From: Polyangiaceae bacterium
GTDB taxonomy: Bacteria; Myxococcota_A; Polyangia; Polyangiales; Polyangiaceae
Assembly (NCBI GenBank): GCA_020633205.1
Contig: JACKEB010000019.1
Span: 124,001 to 188,000 of the forward strand
DNA: 64,000 nucleotides
Direction of reading: 5' to 3'
Numbering within the stretch: position 1 is the stretch's first letter; each line of letters begins with the position of its first letter. This document shows positions 1 to 8,373 of this stretch, piece after piece. The notes below the pieces were generated by a model. The model did not search any database, was not told the origin of the DNA, and saw nothing but the letters and a program-made list of their open reading frames with translations. The translations under genes and the position numbers were made by a program.

Positions 1-611
1 CTGTAACCGCTGTAGGTCGAGTTGCTCGTAGCGGTAGCCGCCAGCGCGAGGTTCAAGGGTGGATTCGCCCCCACGCTACAACCGGAAGCGCCTCCTGTCC
101 CCGCAGCGCCGCCTGTCCCCGCGGAACCACCGGTGCCGCCACTGCTGCCTCCAGTGCCCGCAGCTCCAGCCGAGCCCGCAGCGCCAGCCGAGCCAGCAGC
201 TCCGCCTGTTCCACCCGCGCCCGCATTGCTACCGCCGACACCGGCAGTGCCGCCTGTGCCCGAGCCTCCGCCGGAGCCACCGGTCGCGCCGCCTGCGCCT
301 CCAGTTTGATTCCCCGCGGAGCCGCCCGTCGCACCCGAGCCGCCCGTCGCACCCGAGCCGCCCGTCGCACCCGAGCCGCCCGTCGCACCCGAGCCGCCCA
401 AGCCACCGCTAGCGCCTGATCCGCCGGTCGCGCCGCTAGCGCTGCCGCCTTGTCCCCCTGTTCCCGCGCTGGAGCTACCTCCAGTACCGTCGCCCCCACC
501 ATCGCTGCTACAGCCAACCAGTGAGGACGGCGCGGCGATCAAGACCACCCCAACTAGCCGCTTCCAGGGGAACTCGAGGTTGGACAGGGAAGACTGAGAC
601 CTGGGCTTCAT
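1..611 (-). CDS. Secreted lipoprotein with Gly/Ser/Ala linker and discoidin-like domain (partial)
   Basis: The gene starts at the ATG at 611 and runs off the left edge, so the C-terminus is missing. The first 34 residues form a lipoprotein signal ending in the lipobox SLVGC. About 130 residues of very low complexity follow (GGSGATGG-type repeats, Gly/Ser/Ala/Thr), then a Cys and the start of a folded domain reading NPPLNLALAATATSNSTYSG. That string looks like the start of an F5/8 type C (discoidin, carbohydrate-binding) domain, but only its first strand is visible. Such linker-plus-domain lipoproteins are common in Polyangia. The frame is open from 611 to base 1, whereas other frames here give Arg-rich or Pro-rich nonsense. 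The catalytic or binding role cannot be known from this fragment. Confidence 0.72.
   Translation of the reverse strand, partial: MKPRSQSSLSNLEFPWKRLVGVVLIAAPSSLVGCSSDGGGDGTGGSSSAGTGGQGGSASGATGGSGASGGLGGSGATGGSGATGGSGATGGSGATGGSAGNQTGGAGGATGGSGGGSGTGGTAGVGGSNAGAGGTGGAAGSAGAAGSAGAAGTGGSSGGTGGSAGTGGAAGTGGASGCSVGANPPLNLALAATATSNSTYSGY
321..392. repeat. Four tandem copies of an 18-bp unit
   Basis: The unit gccgcccgtcgcacccga repeats four times without a mismatch. On the minus strand it encodes the six-residue repeat GGSGAT in the linker of the lipoprotein. The unit length is a multiple of three, so copy number changes would keep the frame. Confidence 0.9.
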
Positions 612-683
612 ACGCTACCTTTCGTGTGGTGCCGGCGTGCTGCCGGTCCCATTGACGATGCGTTGGAGCCCAAGCTTCCACAA

Positions 684-719
684 GGGCTGAGCACCTCAAC
701 AAATGTTGAGGTTGAGCCC
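684..719. terminator. Hairpin between two minus-strand genes
   Basis: CCTCAACA (694-701) and TGTTGAGG (704-711) form a perfect 8-bp stem around AA. Outer arms GGGCT (684-688) and AGCCC (715-719) can extend it across a small internal bulge. A T-run lies just right of it at about 729-735. It sits between the VWA gene and the downstream lipoprotein gene, where a terminator is plausible, but the T-run is on the wrong side for the minus strand. An operator is the alternative. Confidence 0.45.
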
Positions 720-830
720 AAACCCCTATTTTTTAGCCACTAGCGCGACCGCCCAAGCTCCGGACCGATGGTCTTTGGCCGCGCCGGCGACGAATCTGCG
801 CGGAAACGACTGCAGGGCGTCTCTAGCGTC

Positions 831-2315
831 TCAGCGTGAGTACGGATTCGCGACCTCTTCCATGCGCTTGGCGGCGGCTTTCTCACCCGACCCGGGCTTC
901 GCTGAGCAATTCATGGCGCACATCAGATCCTCCGGGGCGCATGCACACGCTCTGGCCCTCGCGTTGCGCAATCCGGTCTTGGTCTTCTTGATATCCTGCT
1001 CTTGCTTCTTCAGTCGACTCTTGGCTTCGGGGTCGGCGTTTGGCGCCGCTGCGGCCGACGCGACCGCGGCCAAGGCGCTGTCGAGCTTCTTCTCTGCTTC
1101 ACCGAGGTTGCCGTCCTTGTAAGCCTCGCCTGCCTGCCGCAGCGCCCCCAGGGTATGAGTCCGCTGCATGCGCTCGTTGACGATGGGGTCCATCGAGGTC
1201 AGCTGCGCCTCCTGATCGGTGAACTTGACGCCGACATCGAGGTGAGACTTGAGAGGCACCCGTGATTTGCCCTGGGGAATTTTAGCTGAGAGATCGATCC
1301 CGATCTGACTCAGCTCTCCGGGCTCGGCTCCGTCCAGTGCCAGGTCGAGCAACAAGGTCTTCTTGTCCCCAGCGGTGAAGGTCCCGAGGGGCACCCGCAG
1401 GGTCTGCCCCTGTTGTTGCACTGCGCGGTCGTACACCTGGGTCACCCTCACCCCCTCTGGCAAATTGAGCACCAGTTCGCTCTCCAGTGCCCGCGCGGTG
1501 ACGAGCTCCGCAAACTCCTTCTGGAAAACCGAGGCGAGTTCCGTCGCGTCCTTGACGAAGTGGTGTCGCCCGTCGGAAGCAGCGGCCAGCTCGGAGAGCA
1601 CCCGCTCGTCGTAGTCGACATCCACACCGATACTGCTGATGGAGACGTTGTCGAGCTTCGCGCGCACGCCGAGCTGACGCAGATCGTCAAGCTTGGTCAA
1701 ACCCCGATTGGCCTCGCCATCGCTCAAGAGCAGCACATGGGGCACGCTGCCAACGCTCGACTTGAGCAAGCCAAGCGCGCTCTCGAGGCCGCAGGAGATG
1801 CACGTGTCGCCGTGGGTCTGGATGCTCGCCAGCGCCGTCTCGGCACGGCGTCGCCCATCAACGTCAATGCGGGTCGGCGCGAGGATCTGTTCCGCGGAGA
1901 CGTCGTAAGCGATCACGGTCAAGCGGTCCCCGTCCCGCAGCTCGCTGACCAAACGCCGCGCGGCCGACAACGCCTGGGTAATGCGCTTGCCCTTCATCGA
2001 CCCCGATCGGTCGATGACCAGCGCGACGTCGAGAGGCAAAGAGGTGTCCACGCCAGGTCGATCTTCTGGGCTGACTTCGATCAGCAGTTGGGTCGACGAA
2101 GACTGTCCTGCTGGCAACACCCGCTGCCCAAATCGAGCCTGCACTTGGAGCGGTCCCTTGAGCTCGACCACCTCGGGGGGAGCGACGAACGCATCAGACT
2201 GCGCCGCCTGCTCGGCAGCGCTCGCGGTTGCGTCCACGGGAGCCCAAAGCCACGTACAAACGCTGGTAGCCGCCGCACCTACCAGGGACCACCCCACCAA
2301 TCCTGCAAATCGCAT
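831..2315 (-). CDS. VWA domain protein (Ca-activated chloride channel/YfbK-like)
   Basis: The ATG at 2315 is preferred over the TTG at 2333 because GGGAGG lies 8 bases before it. The protein has 494 residues: an N-terminal hydrophobic signal/anchor (about 1-30), a beta-strand region, then a von Willebrand factor A domain from about residue 95 to 270. The metal-ion-dependent adhesion site is complete: DRSGS at 102-106, a Thr in HGDTCISCG and an Asp in LLSDGEANRG. After the VWA domain come beta-rich segments and a short helical region. The C-terminus is Cys/Ala rich (ARACACAPEDLMCAMNC). Members of this family are exported and bind protein ligands through a divalent metal. The specific partner is unknown. 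Confidence 0.85.
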   Translation of the reverse strand: MRFAGLVGWSLVGAAATSVCTWLWAPVDATASAAEQAAQSDAFVAPPEVVELKGPLQVQARFGQRVLPAGQSSSTQLLIEVSPEDRPGVDTSLPLDVALVIDRSGSMKGKRITQALSAARRLVSELRDGDRLTVIAYDVSAEQILAPTRIDVDGRRRAETALASIQTHGDTCISCGLESALGLLKSSVGSVPHVLLLSDGEANRGLTKLDDLRQLGVRAKLDNVSISSIGVDVDYDERVLSELAAASDGRHHFVKDATELASVFQKEFAELVTARALESELVLNLPEGVRVTQVYDRAVQQQGQTLRVPLGTFTAGDKKTLLLDLALDGAEPGELSQIGIDLSAKIPQGKSRVPLKSHLDVGVKFTDQEAQLTSMDPIVNERMQRTHTLGALRQAGEAYKDGNLGEAEKKLDSALAAVASAAAAPNADPEAKSRLKKQEQDIKKTKTGLRNARARACACAPEDLMCAMNCSAKPGSGEKAAAKRMEEVANPYSR

Positions 2316-2440
2316 CGTCGGACCCTCCCGCAACCTTGGTTATACGAACACCGAGGCGAGAGGATCCATGGGCGGAAGCACAGATTGTTCCGCCGTCGAT
2401 CAATCAACGACCAAAAGACCAGGAGCGCGGCGACGTCCGC

Positions 2441-3838
2441 CTACTTGACCACCGGCGCATCCGAGCAGGTCTGAATTTCCATGATGAGATACATCATGAT
2501 CTTCTCCTGCAAGGCCAGCTGATAGCTGCCGCTGCTGTCTTCCGTGTGGGTGTGGTAAACCGTGAACAGCACTTTTCCGCAGTGGTAGTCCCAGGACACC
2601 GTCGCGGGATTCTCGGTCTGCGGCGCGGGTGTGTCACCGCTCATCCAGACCTTCGGCTTGGCCCTGACCGGTGCGCCGGTGTCATCGACACCAATCTGTC
2701 CCTCACCGAGAGCGTAGATGCTGTTCCAAGCTCCCTCGAGCTGGATGGTACCACTGGGGTTCACGCTGGGTAGCGCAAGCCAACCGGCGAAGTCTGGATC
2801 CCCAGGGATTCCGATGAAGTCGTACGAGCTATCCCAGTCGTTACAAGTGCCAGGCGAGGTGCTGCTGCCGTCTCCACAGATAGCGTCGGTCTGCCCACCA
2901 AAACCGTCACCGCGAACGAAGTAAGACAGGAAGTCGGGCCACACCTGCTCCGCGTAGTCGTAGCTGAAGTCGTCAATGTACAACTTGCCGCCCTCGCGTA
3001 CGTAGCGCTCGAGGTTCTGCTTTACGCTGCCACCGGTCGGCATATCCGCACCGCACGGAAACACGATCAGGTTGTACTGGCTGAGCTGGGCGTAGTCGTT
3101 CATCAGCGTGTCTACCGCGTCAGAAGACAGGTAGTCGGTTTCGTAGAGCTTGATCTCGTTCCCGTAGTCGAACCCGAGCGCGGACCACATCGGCTCTTGG
3201 TCCTCATACGCTCCGTCGACGATCGCCACCTTGGGGATGTTGTCTCCGAGGCCTAGCTCGGTGTGATGGGGCAGCGTGGTGATCTCGGGCTTTGCCGCGC
3301 TCGGATCCGTAGGCTCCAGATCCATCACGCCAGAACCGTCGTCCACCACCTGGATTTGGCGAACACGGCGGAACTCACCCTTTTGGATCGTCAAGAACCA
3401 GGTGCCGGGCGCCAGATCGAGCTCAAACGTGCCGTCTACCGGGTTGGCCAGCACGTTCGGGACGCCGCTGGCGATCTCGACGCACTCATTGCAGTAGAGT
3501 GCTTGAGGCAACGGACTCGGCGCATTCGCGAACGCCATCACGGCGGCGCCAGGGATCGGAAAGCGGTTCTCCACGGAAGTGGAGGGAAGGTCAGCGCCCG
3601 GACTCCAGATCGTGCCGCGCAGCGTGACCTTCGGTCCGAGGTCAGCGTCGTACCCCCCGCCGCCGACGCCGATGGTGCCGCCTTGGCTGGTGCCCCCAGC
3701 GGAACTGCCACCATCGCCCGCACTACCCGAGCTGGCACCGCTCCCACCAACCTTCTTCTCGCTGCCGCCCGACGCGCTGCATGCGGCGATGCTCAGGACA
3801 GTACCCAGGGTGACCAACGCGAAGGATCGTTTAGACAT
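2441..3838 (-). CDS. Lipoprotein with carboxypeptidase-regulatory-like and GATase-like parts
   Basis: The start is set at ATG 3838, which has GGAG eight bases upstream and is followed by a clean lipoprotein signal with lipobox SIAAC (Cys20). A Gly/Ser-rich linker of about 35 residues leads to a beta-sandwich region (about 60-180) whose phrase GTFELDLAPGTWFLTIQKGE resembles carboxypeptidase-regulatory-like domains. From about residue 200 the pattern KVAIVDGAYED, NLIVFPCGAD and VREGGKLYIDDFSYD resembles a class I glutamine amidotransferase-like fold (ThuA/DUF4159 type). No catalytic triad can be assigned with certainty. It is probably a surface or periplasmic protein of unknown role. Codons upstream of 3838 in the same frame are open but give no sensible protein. 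Confidence 0.75.
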   Translation of the reverse strand: MSKRSFALVTLGTVLSIAACSASGGSEKKVGGSGASSGSAGDGGSSAGGTSQGGTIGVGGGGYDADLGPKVTLRGTIWSPGADLPSTSVENRFPIPGAAVMAFANAPSPLPQALYCNECVEIASGVPNVLANPVDGTFELDLAPGTWFLTIQKGEFRRVRQIQVVDDGSGVMDLEPTDPSAAKPEITTLPHHTELGLGDNIPKVAIVDGAYEDQEPMWSALGFDYGNEIKLYETDYLSSDAVDTLMNDYAQLSQYNLIVFPCGADMPTGGSVKQNLERYVREGGKLYIDDFSYDYAEQVWPDFLSYFVRGDGFGGQTDAICGDGSSTSPGTCNDWDSSYDFIGIPGDPDFAGWLALPSVNPSGTIQLEGAWNSIYALGEGQIGVDDTGAPVRAKPKVWMSGDTPAPQTENPATVSWDYHCGKVLFTVYHTHTEDSSGSYQLALQEKIMMYLIMEIQTCSDAPVVK

Positions 3839-3977
3839 GAAGCACTCCGATGGAGGGGGGAGAAAATGAAATTGCCCTCCTATCAGAAAGCCAGAGTCTG
3901 AGTCTCGCTCTACTCCGATTCCCGCGGTACTGGCCAACCGCGCGACGTCGAACGGTAGGCCGTTCGGTTCGAAAGCT

Positions 3978-5156
3978 TCACGCCCTGAGAGCGTCCAACG
4001 GCCGCAGCCACGCCGCACGGAGCGCCGGGGCAATCCCTCCGACCAGCCCCATCGCGGCGCCGAAGACCAGCGCTTGAAAAAGCACACCGAACGAGGGGTC
4101 GAAACCAAACACCACCTCCGACCAGCTGCTCTGGTTCATCATGGAAACTTCCACCCATTTCAAAGGCAGAGCACACACGACGCCGAGCGTCGCCCCGCCT
4201 AGGGTCAGCGCGCACGACTCGAGTAGAAACCCAGCCAATATTTTTCCACGCGAAAAACCGAGCGCCCGCAGGGTGCCAATTTCTCGCGAGCGCGAGGCTA
4301 CCGCCCCGTGCATCGTGATCGCGGCGCCAAGCATCGCGGCGATCGCGAACATCGCCGATACCAGCGTGCCGAGCACGCGGATGAAGCTCGACAAACCGCT
4401 GGCCTGAGCCTCCAGAAACAGCGCCTCCGAGGTCACATCCAGACCGAGGCGGCGGTCGCTCTCGACTGCCTCGCGAAAGGCTCCAAGTTCGCTCGCGGAA
4501 CTCAGCTCGACACGCACCGACGACGCCAAACCGGTTCGGCCGAAGGCTGCGCGCGCGGTCTCCAAGTCGACCCACAGCTCCGACTCAGCAGAGTCTCCTG
4601 GAGCGCGAAACACTCCAACGACGTGAACCGGTCGATTCTTGCCCAGGAGCACCTCCCCCCCAACCCCATCGGGTTGAACCTCGAGGCCTTCGAAGTGACC
4701 GACCACCCGTTGACCGACGATCGCTTCGTCGCTACCAGGTCGAGGAAACCGCCCGGAAACAAGACTAAGGGTTGGGCGCAACCCGAAGGCTCGCTCCCCC
4801 ACTCCACGCACGGTGAGGTTGCTGATGCCGCTCTCGTCCGTCTTCTGCAAGGCGATCACGCTCACCAGCTCAGGGCTCACGTTGGGTTCACCCCACGGCG
4901 CCGCGACGCCGGGCGCCGCGCGCAGGGCCTGAACTGCGGCAGTATCCACGCTCGACGCAAGCTCAGAGTCGCTTCCGGAGCGCAAGACGATAGCCACATC
5001 CTCACGCCCCCCGCTGGACATTGCGCGTTCCGCCCCACGCGCCAGCATCAGCGCGCCTGCCAAGACGAAGGTCACCAACGCGACGCCACCCAGCGTTGCC
5101 AAGGAGGTCAGCCGACGCACGAACAAGCTGCGCAAATTGTACAGGATCGCAACCAT
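3978..5156 (-). CDS. ABC transporter permease, FtsX/MacB type
   Basis: This 392-residue protein has an N-terminal membrane segment (about 15-40), a large periplasmic domain of MacB core type, and three C-terminal membrane segments (about 265-295, 320-345, 360-385). It carries the FtsX signature region SREIGTLRALGFSRGKILAG. The start ATG has GGAGA seven bases upstream. It is the last gene of a four-gene operon with adaptor, ATPase and a second permease. Two different permeases with one ATPase recall LolCDE, but the HlyD-like adaptor makes a MacAB-type efflux pump more likely. Substrates could be lipids, peptides or antibiotics. Confidence 0.9.
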   Translation of the reverse strand: MVAILYNLRSLFVRRLTSLATLGGVALVTFVLAGALMLARGAERAMSSGGREDVAIVLRSGSDSELASSVDTAAVQALRAAPGVAAPWGEPNVSPELVSVIALQKTDESGISNLTVRGVGERAFGLRPTLSLVSGRFPRPGSDEAIVGQRVVGHFEGLEVQPDGVGGEVLLGKNRPVHVVGVFRAPGDSAESELWVDLETARAAFGRTGLASSVRVELSSASELGAFREAVESDRRLGLDVTSEALFLEAQASGLSSFIRVLGTLVSAMFAIAAMLGAAITMHGAVASRSREIGTLRALGFSRGKILAGFLLESCALTLGGATLGVVCALPLKWVEVSMMNQSSWSEVVFGFDPSFGVLFQALVFGAAMGLVGGIAPALRAAWLRPLDALRA

Positions 5157-5207
5157 GATTCTTCTCCCTGCTCGTTACCACACGGATCTAATCGTCAACA
5201 CGTTGAG

Positions 5208-6416
5208 TCAACTCACCCGACTCAGAGCCGCCCCGACTGGAAGCCTGGAACTGGACCACGCGGGAACCAGCCCGGCGAGCAACCCCAGCAACACGGACAG
5301 CACGCCAGCCCCCAGCAGCGTCGCGGGGCGCACCTCAAATATCGGAAAGAACTGAGACATGTTCTGCTCGAAGAACTGCCCGATCCCGAAGTCGATGATG
5401 ACCAGCGCCACGGCGATGCCGACGCTCACGCCAATCAAGGACAAGTAGATTGCTTCGAGCAAGATCAGTCTCAACACATCGCCTGGGCTGAAGCCGAGCG
5501 CCCTGAGGCTCGCGTATTCCCGAATTCGCTCCCGCACGGAAAGACCCATGGCATTCGCCAGCACGAGCAGCACAATCACCAGGATCGCGTAAGACAACAC
5601 CGTAACGACATCGAGCACCGTAGACACCATGCCAAGAAAGCCAGAAACGAAGGCGCGCTCATCCTGGGTCAGGGTCTGCACGTCCGAGTCGGCGAAAAGC
5701 GAGTCGACAGCCCTCGCCGTTGCTTGAGGATCTGCACCGGGCGGCGTGCGACTGACGAGCCACCCAACCTGGTCGCGATCCCTCGCGGGTAGTGCTTCGT
5801 TCAGTCGCTCATAACGAAACACGAAGCTCTGGGTGTCCACCGCTCGCGAGCGCGAGCCATACACGCCCGCCACACGGAAAGACCACGGGTTGCCATCGGC
5901 GCTCGGATAGATCGGGCTCTGCAAGCTCACGCTGTCCCCCACCTTCAATCCCAGCTTGCGCGCGAGCCCTTCGCCGATGATCGCGGCATCCAGGTTCTGA
6001 CGAAAGTCGCTCAGCGCTTCAGGGCTGAGCTCGACCTCTTCGTACACGTCGAAATAGCTCTCCGCGTCCACCGCGACCGACTGAAAGAACTCGTGCTCGT
6101 GGTTCGGCTCGCGGCCCCCAAACCAAACCGCGTACGTAACCCGCTGCACCAGTGGCGCTCCGTCCCCGCCTTTCGCTTCCGTGAGGCGCGAGACGTAGCG
6201 TTTCGGCAATGAGAGCACGAAGGTGACCTTGTGCCGCGTGACCAACCTATCCTGCCGCGAGACTTCTTTCGCGCTGTCCCAGGAGCGCTTGGCGGTGTCC
6301 AGAGTCATGAATATCAGCACGGAAATACAAACAGCCAGCAACGTCATGCTGAAGCGGGCCTTGTTCCGGGTCACGTTGCGCAAAGCGACGCGCCACAGAC
6401 TGATGCTTGAGCTCAT
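5208..6416 (-). CDS. ABC transporter permease, FtsX/MacB type
   Basis: The ATG at 6416 overlaps the TGA of the ATPase gene (ATGA), which decides the start and indicates translational coupling. The 402-residue product has an N-terminal membrane helix (FSMTLLAVCISVLIFMTL), a periplasmic MacB-like domain, and three C-terminal helices. The cytoplasmic coupling loop VRERIREYASLRALGFSPGD is typical of FtsX permeases. It is probably the heterodimer partner of the permease encoded immediately downstream, which starts 51 bases after this stop. Confidence 0.9.
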   Translation of the reverse strand: MSSSISLWRVALRNVTRNKARFSMTLLAVCISVLIFMTLDTAKRSWDSAKEVSRQDRLVTRHKVTFVLSLPKRYVSRLTEAKGGDGAPLVQRVTYAVWFGGREPNHEHEFFQSVAVDAESYFDVYEEVELSPEALSDFRQNLDAAIIGEGLARKLGLKVGDSVSLQSPIYPSADGNPWSFRVAGVYGSRSRAVDTQSFVFRYERLNEALPARDRDQVGWLVSRTPPGADPQATARAVDSLFADSDVQTLTQDERAFVSGFLGMVSTVLDVVTVLSYAILVIVLLVLANAMGLSVRERIREYASLRALGFSPGDVLRLILLEAIYLSLIGVSVGIAVALVIIDFGIGQFFEQNMSQFFPIFEVRPATLLGAGVLSVLLGLLAGLVPAWSSSRLPVGAALSRVS

Positions 6417-7144
6417 GTCAGCACTCCCTTGTCCAAGCGACGCACCGCGCGGGCGCACTCCGCCGCCGCTGGGTCATGGGTGACCATCACTATCGTCTTG
6501 CCCAGCTCTTCGTTCAGCGCCTGGAACAACGCCAAGATCTCATCGGCGCTCTTGCGGTCGAGGTCGCCCGTTGGCTCGTCGGCGACCAGCAACACCGGGT
6601 CGTGTACGATGGCCCGTGCGATCGCGACGCGCTGTTGTTGACCGCCAGAAAGCTCGCTTGGGAGGTGCCGCGCCCGGTCGCTGAGGCCAACGATCTCGAG
6701 CGCCAGCTCCGCGCGCCCCCTGCGGTCCTTGCGCGGAACCGGTGTCAACAACAGAGGCAGCTCGACGTTCTCCACCGCGTTGAGCACCGGCAGCAGGTTG
6801 TAAGTCTGAAACACGATGCCGAGCTCTCGTGAGCGCCAAGCCGCGAGCGCTGCGTCCCCCAGGCGTTCGAGCGCGGTACCGGCCACTTCGACGCTGCCTT
6901 GAGTCGGCCGGTCCAGACCGGAGATCAGGTTCAACAGGGTCGACTTGCCCGATCCCGAAGGTCCCATGAGCGCCTCGAAAGCGCCCCGCGGGATGTCGAG
7001 GTCGATGCCGCGAAGCACCTTCACGACCTCGCTGCCGCGCACGTACTCTTTAGTTACCCCACGGATTCGTATCAGGCTCTCCGCTACGTCTGTGTCGCCT
7101 ACGCCGCCTGAATTTTTGGGGGTGAGTAGCTCTGTTTGCGTCAT
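6413..7144 (-). CDS. ABC transporter ATP-binding protein (MacB/LolD family)
   Basis: The 243-residue ATPase shows a Walker A GPSGSGKST, the Q-loop FQTYNLLP, the signature LSGGQQQR, the Walker B VLLVADEPTGDLD and the switch His in VTHDP. These are diagnostic for the LolD/MacB export family. It energises the two FtsX-type permeases downstream. It overlaps the adaptor gene by four bases (ATGA) at its start and the next permease by four bases at its end. The first 20 residues precede the conserved domain. The DNA encoding LLTPKN there coincides with a copy of the dispersed G-rich motif. Confidence 0.96.
   Translation of the reverse strand: MTQTELLTPKNSGGVGDTDVAESLIRIRGVTKEYVRGSEVVKVLRGIDLDIPRGAFEALMGPSGSGKSTLLNLISGLDRPTQGSVEVAGTALERLGDAALAAWRSRELGIVFQTYNLLPVLNAVENVELPLLLTPVPRKDRRGRAELALEIVGLSDRARHLPSELSGGQQQRVAIARAIVHDPVLLVADEPTGDLDRKSADEILALFQALNEELGKTIVMVTHDPAAAECARAVRRLDKGVLT
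7113..7129 (+). repeat. Dispersed G-rich motif copy, intragenic
   Basis: The bases tttttgggggtgagtag lie inside the N-terminal codons of the ABC ATPase gene. They match the motif found elsewhere in this window, for example at 11018, 32806 and 45014. Confidence 0.5.
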
Positions 7145-8166
7145 CGGGGAACTCCTTCATTGCATTCGACCCGCCCCGCCATGGAGGGTCGAAGTTCGAG
7201 CTCTCGGCTCGTGACTCGCAGGTAGACCGCGAGGGTCGCCTTCGCACGATCCAGACGGGGGGCCAGGCGTTCGACCTCTGCCTGCACCTGAGCTTCCGGG
7301 GCCGCGTCCAGACTGACCGTGCAGCGCTGGCCGAGCGTGACTCGCGCAAGCCTCGCCTCAGCCACGTCGGCCACGACCCGCAGGGAGTGAACGTCGTAGA
7401 GCTCGATCACCGGCTCCTGCATCGGGCCCACCAATTGCCCCACGCCTGCCGGCGGGGCCGCGACGACAGCGTCGAACGGTGCGCGGAGAGCGTAGGCGTC
7501 GCGTTCGAGTTCGACTCTGACGGTCCGCGCTTCATTCGCCTGCAGCTCGAGCTTTTCTGCTCGGATATTTTTCAGCAACTGCACGCGTTCTGCACGGCGC
7601 TGGCGCAGCGTCTCAAGGCTCAAGACGGCGCTCTTCACCAGCCGCGCCTCTTGCGCCAGGCGACGCTCGACCTCTGCTTGCTCTGCCTGTCGCACCGCGA
7701 GCTTCGCGCGGTTGGCCCGCGCCTCTGCCTTGGCAACGACGGCGTCTTGTTCTGCCCAGCTGCCGTCCAGATCGATCAACGGGTCCCCAACCTGCACCCG
7801 CTGACCTTCTCGCACATGGACTCGGACGATCGGCGCCGTGACGCGCGCGCTCAGACGTACCTGCCGCGTGGCTTCGACGCGTGCCGCGGCCACCCATGCG
7901 CTCGCTGCGACGGGCGTGGGTGACGCAACCGGAACGCTAGCTGCAGCCCGAGCCTCGCTCGAAGAGCGAGCTCCGTCGCGGAAGTACCTCACCCCCAACC
8001 CCACCGAGGACGCCACGAGTGCCAGACACGCCGCGATCCAGATCGGGCGTGTGCGAGTCCCAGGCCGACCCGCCTTGGTCTCCCTGACTTGCGGCATGAG
8101 CGAACGGGATGCGCGCTCGATGCGCAACGCCGCGAGTCGCTGCTTGAGCTGTTGTTCGTCCGCCAC
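7141..8166 (-). CDS. HlyD/MacA-type periplasmic adaptor (membrane fusion protein)
   Basis: The product of about 341 residues has a cytoplasmic N-terminal tail, one membrane segment (WIAACLALVASSVGLGVRYF), a lipoyl-like half (VREGQRVQVGDPLIDLDG), an Arg/Glu/Ala-rich coiled-coil hairpin of roughly 85 residues, and a beta-barrel region. This is the order of MacA/HlyD adaptors, which link an inner-membrane ABC exporter to an outer-membrane channel. A GTG at 8166, with GGGAGG about nine bases upstream, is preferred over the TTG at 8175, which touches that ribosome-binding site. It is the first gene of the exporter operon. No TolC-like gene is present in the window. Confidence 0.88.
   Translation of the reverse strand: MADEQQLKQRLAALRIERASRSLMPQVRETKAGRPGTRTRPIWIAACLALVASSVGLGVRYFRDGARSSSEARAAASVPVASPTPVAASAWVAAARVEATRQVRLSARVTAPIVRVHVREGQRVQVGDPLIDLDGSWAEQDAVVAKAEARANRAKLAVRQAEQAEVERRLAQEARLVKSAVLSLETLRQRRAERVQLLKNIRAEKLELQANEARTVRVELERDAYALRAPFDAVVAAPPAGVGQLVGPMQEPVIELYDVHSLRVVADVAEARLARVTLGQRCTVSLDAAPEAQVQAEVERLAPRLDRAKATLAVYLRVTSRELELRPSMAGRVECNEGVPR
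7986..8000 (-). repeat. Dispersed G-rich motif copy, intragenic
   Basis: The bases acctcacccccaacc read ggttgggggtgaggt on the minus strand, matching the motif at 63366. This copy lies inside the adaptor gene. Confidence 0.4.
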
Positions 8167-8186
8167 CGCCGCCAACCTCCCGCCAA

Positions 8187-8239
8187 TCTCTTAGCCCGTC
8201 AGATATCTTAGTTTCTAAACTATTTATCTTAGCCGTCAA
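8187..8239. promoter_or_regulatory. Divergent promoter/operator of the efflux operon and MarR-fusion gene
   Basis: This AT-rich island lies between two divergent genes. It holds the palindrome TAGTTTCTAAACTA (8209-8222; arms TAGTTT/AAACTA). ATCTTAG occurs twice in direct orientation (8205-8211 and 8226-8232, 21 bases apart), and TTAGCC(C)GTCA occurs twice (8191-8201 and 8229-8238). A TTGACG on the minus strand (8234-8239) could be the -35 box of the efflux operon. A palindrome of this size fits a MarR dimer, so the fusion protein encoded at 8374 probably binds here. Binding is inferred. Confidence 0.65.
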
Positions 8240-8373
8240 AATATTTTACCCGAGAGCGCCTCAAGGTGCTGAAATCCTTGCAAGATCGCTCGCTGCCTGA
8301 GCCTCCTCTGCTGACCGAGGCCACCGCTCGGGAGCTAGACCCTGGATATCTCGGTGACTAAACTTCTTGAACG

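Noticed and set aside
321..392. Possible CRISPR or minisatellite array
   Set aside because: The four 18-bp units are directly joined without spacers and encode a Gly/Ser/Ala linker in frame.
53..517. Arg/Ala-rich minus-strand open frame of 154 residues
   Set aside because: It is out of frame with the lipoprotein that starts at 611. That frame gives a lipobox and Gly/Ser repeats, while this one gives only low-complexity ARVRR repeats.
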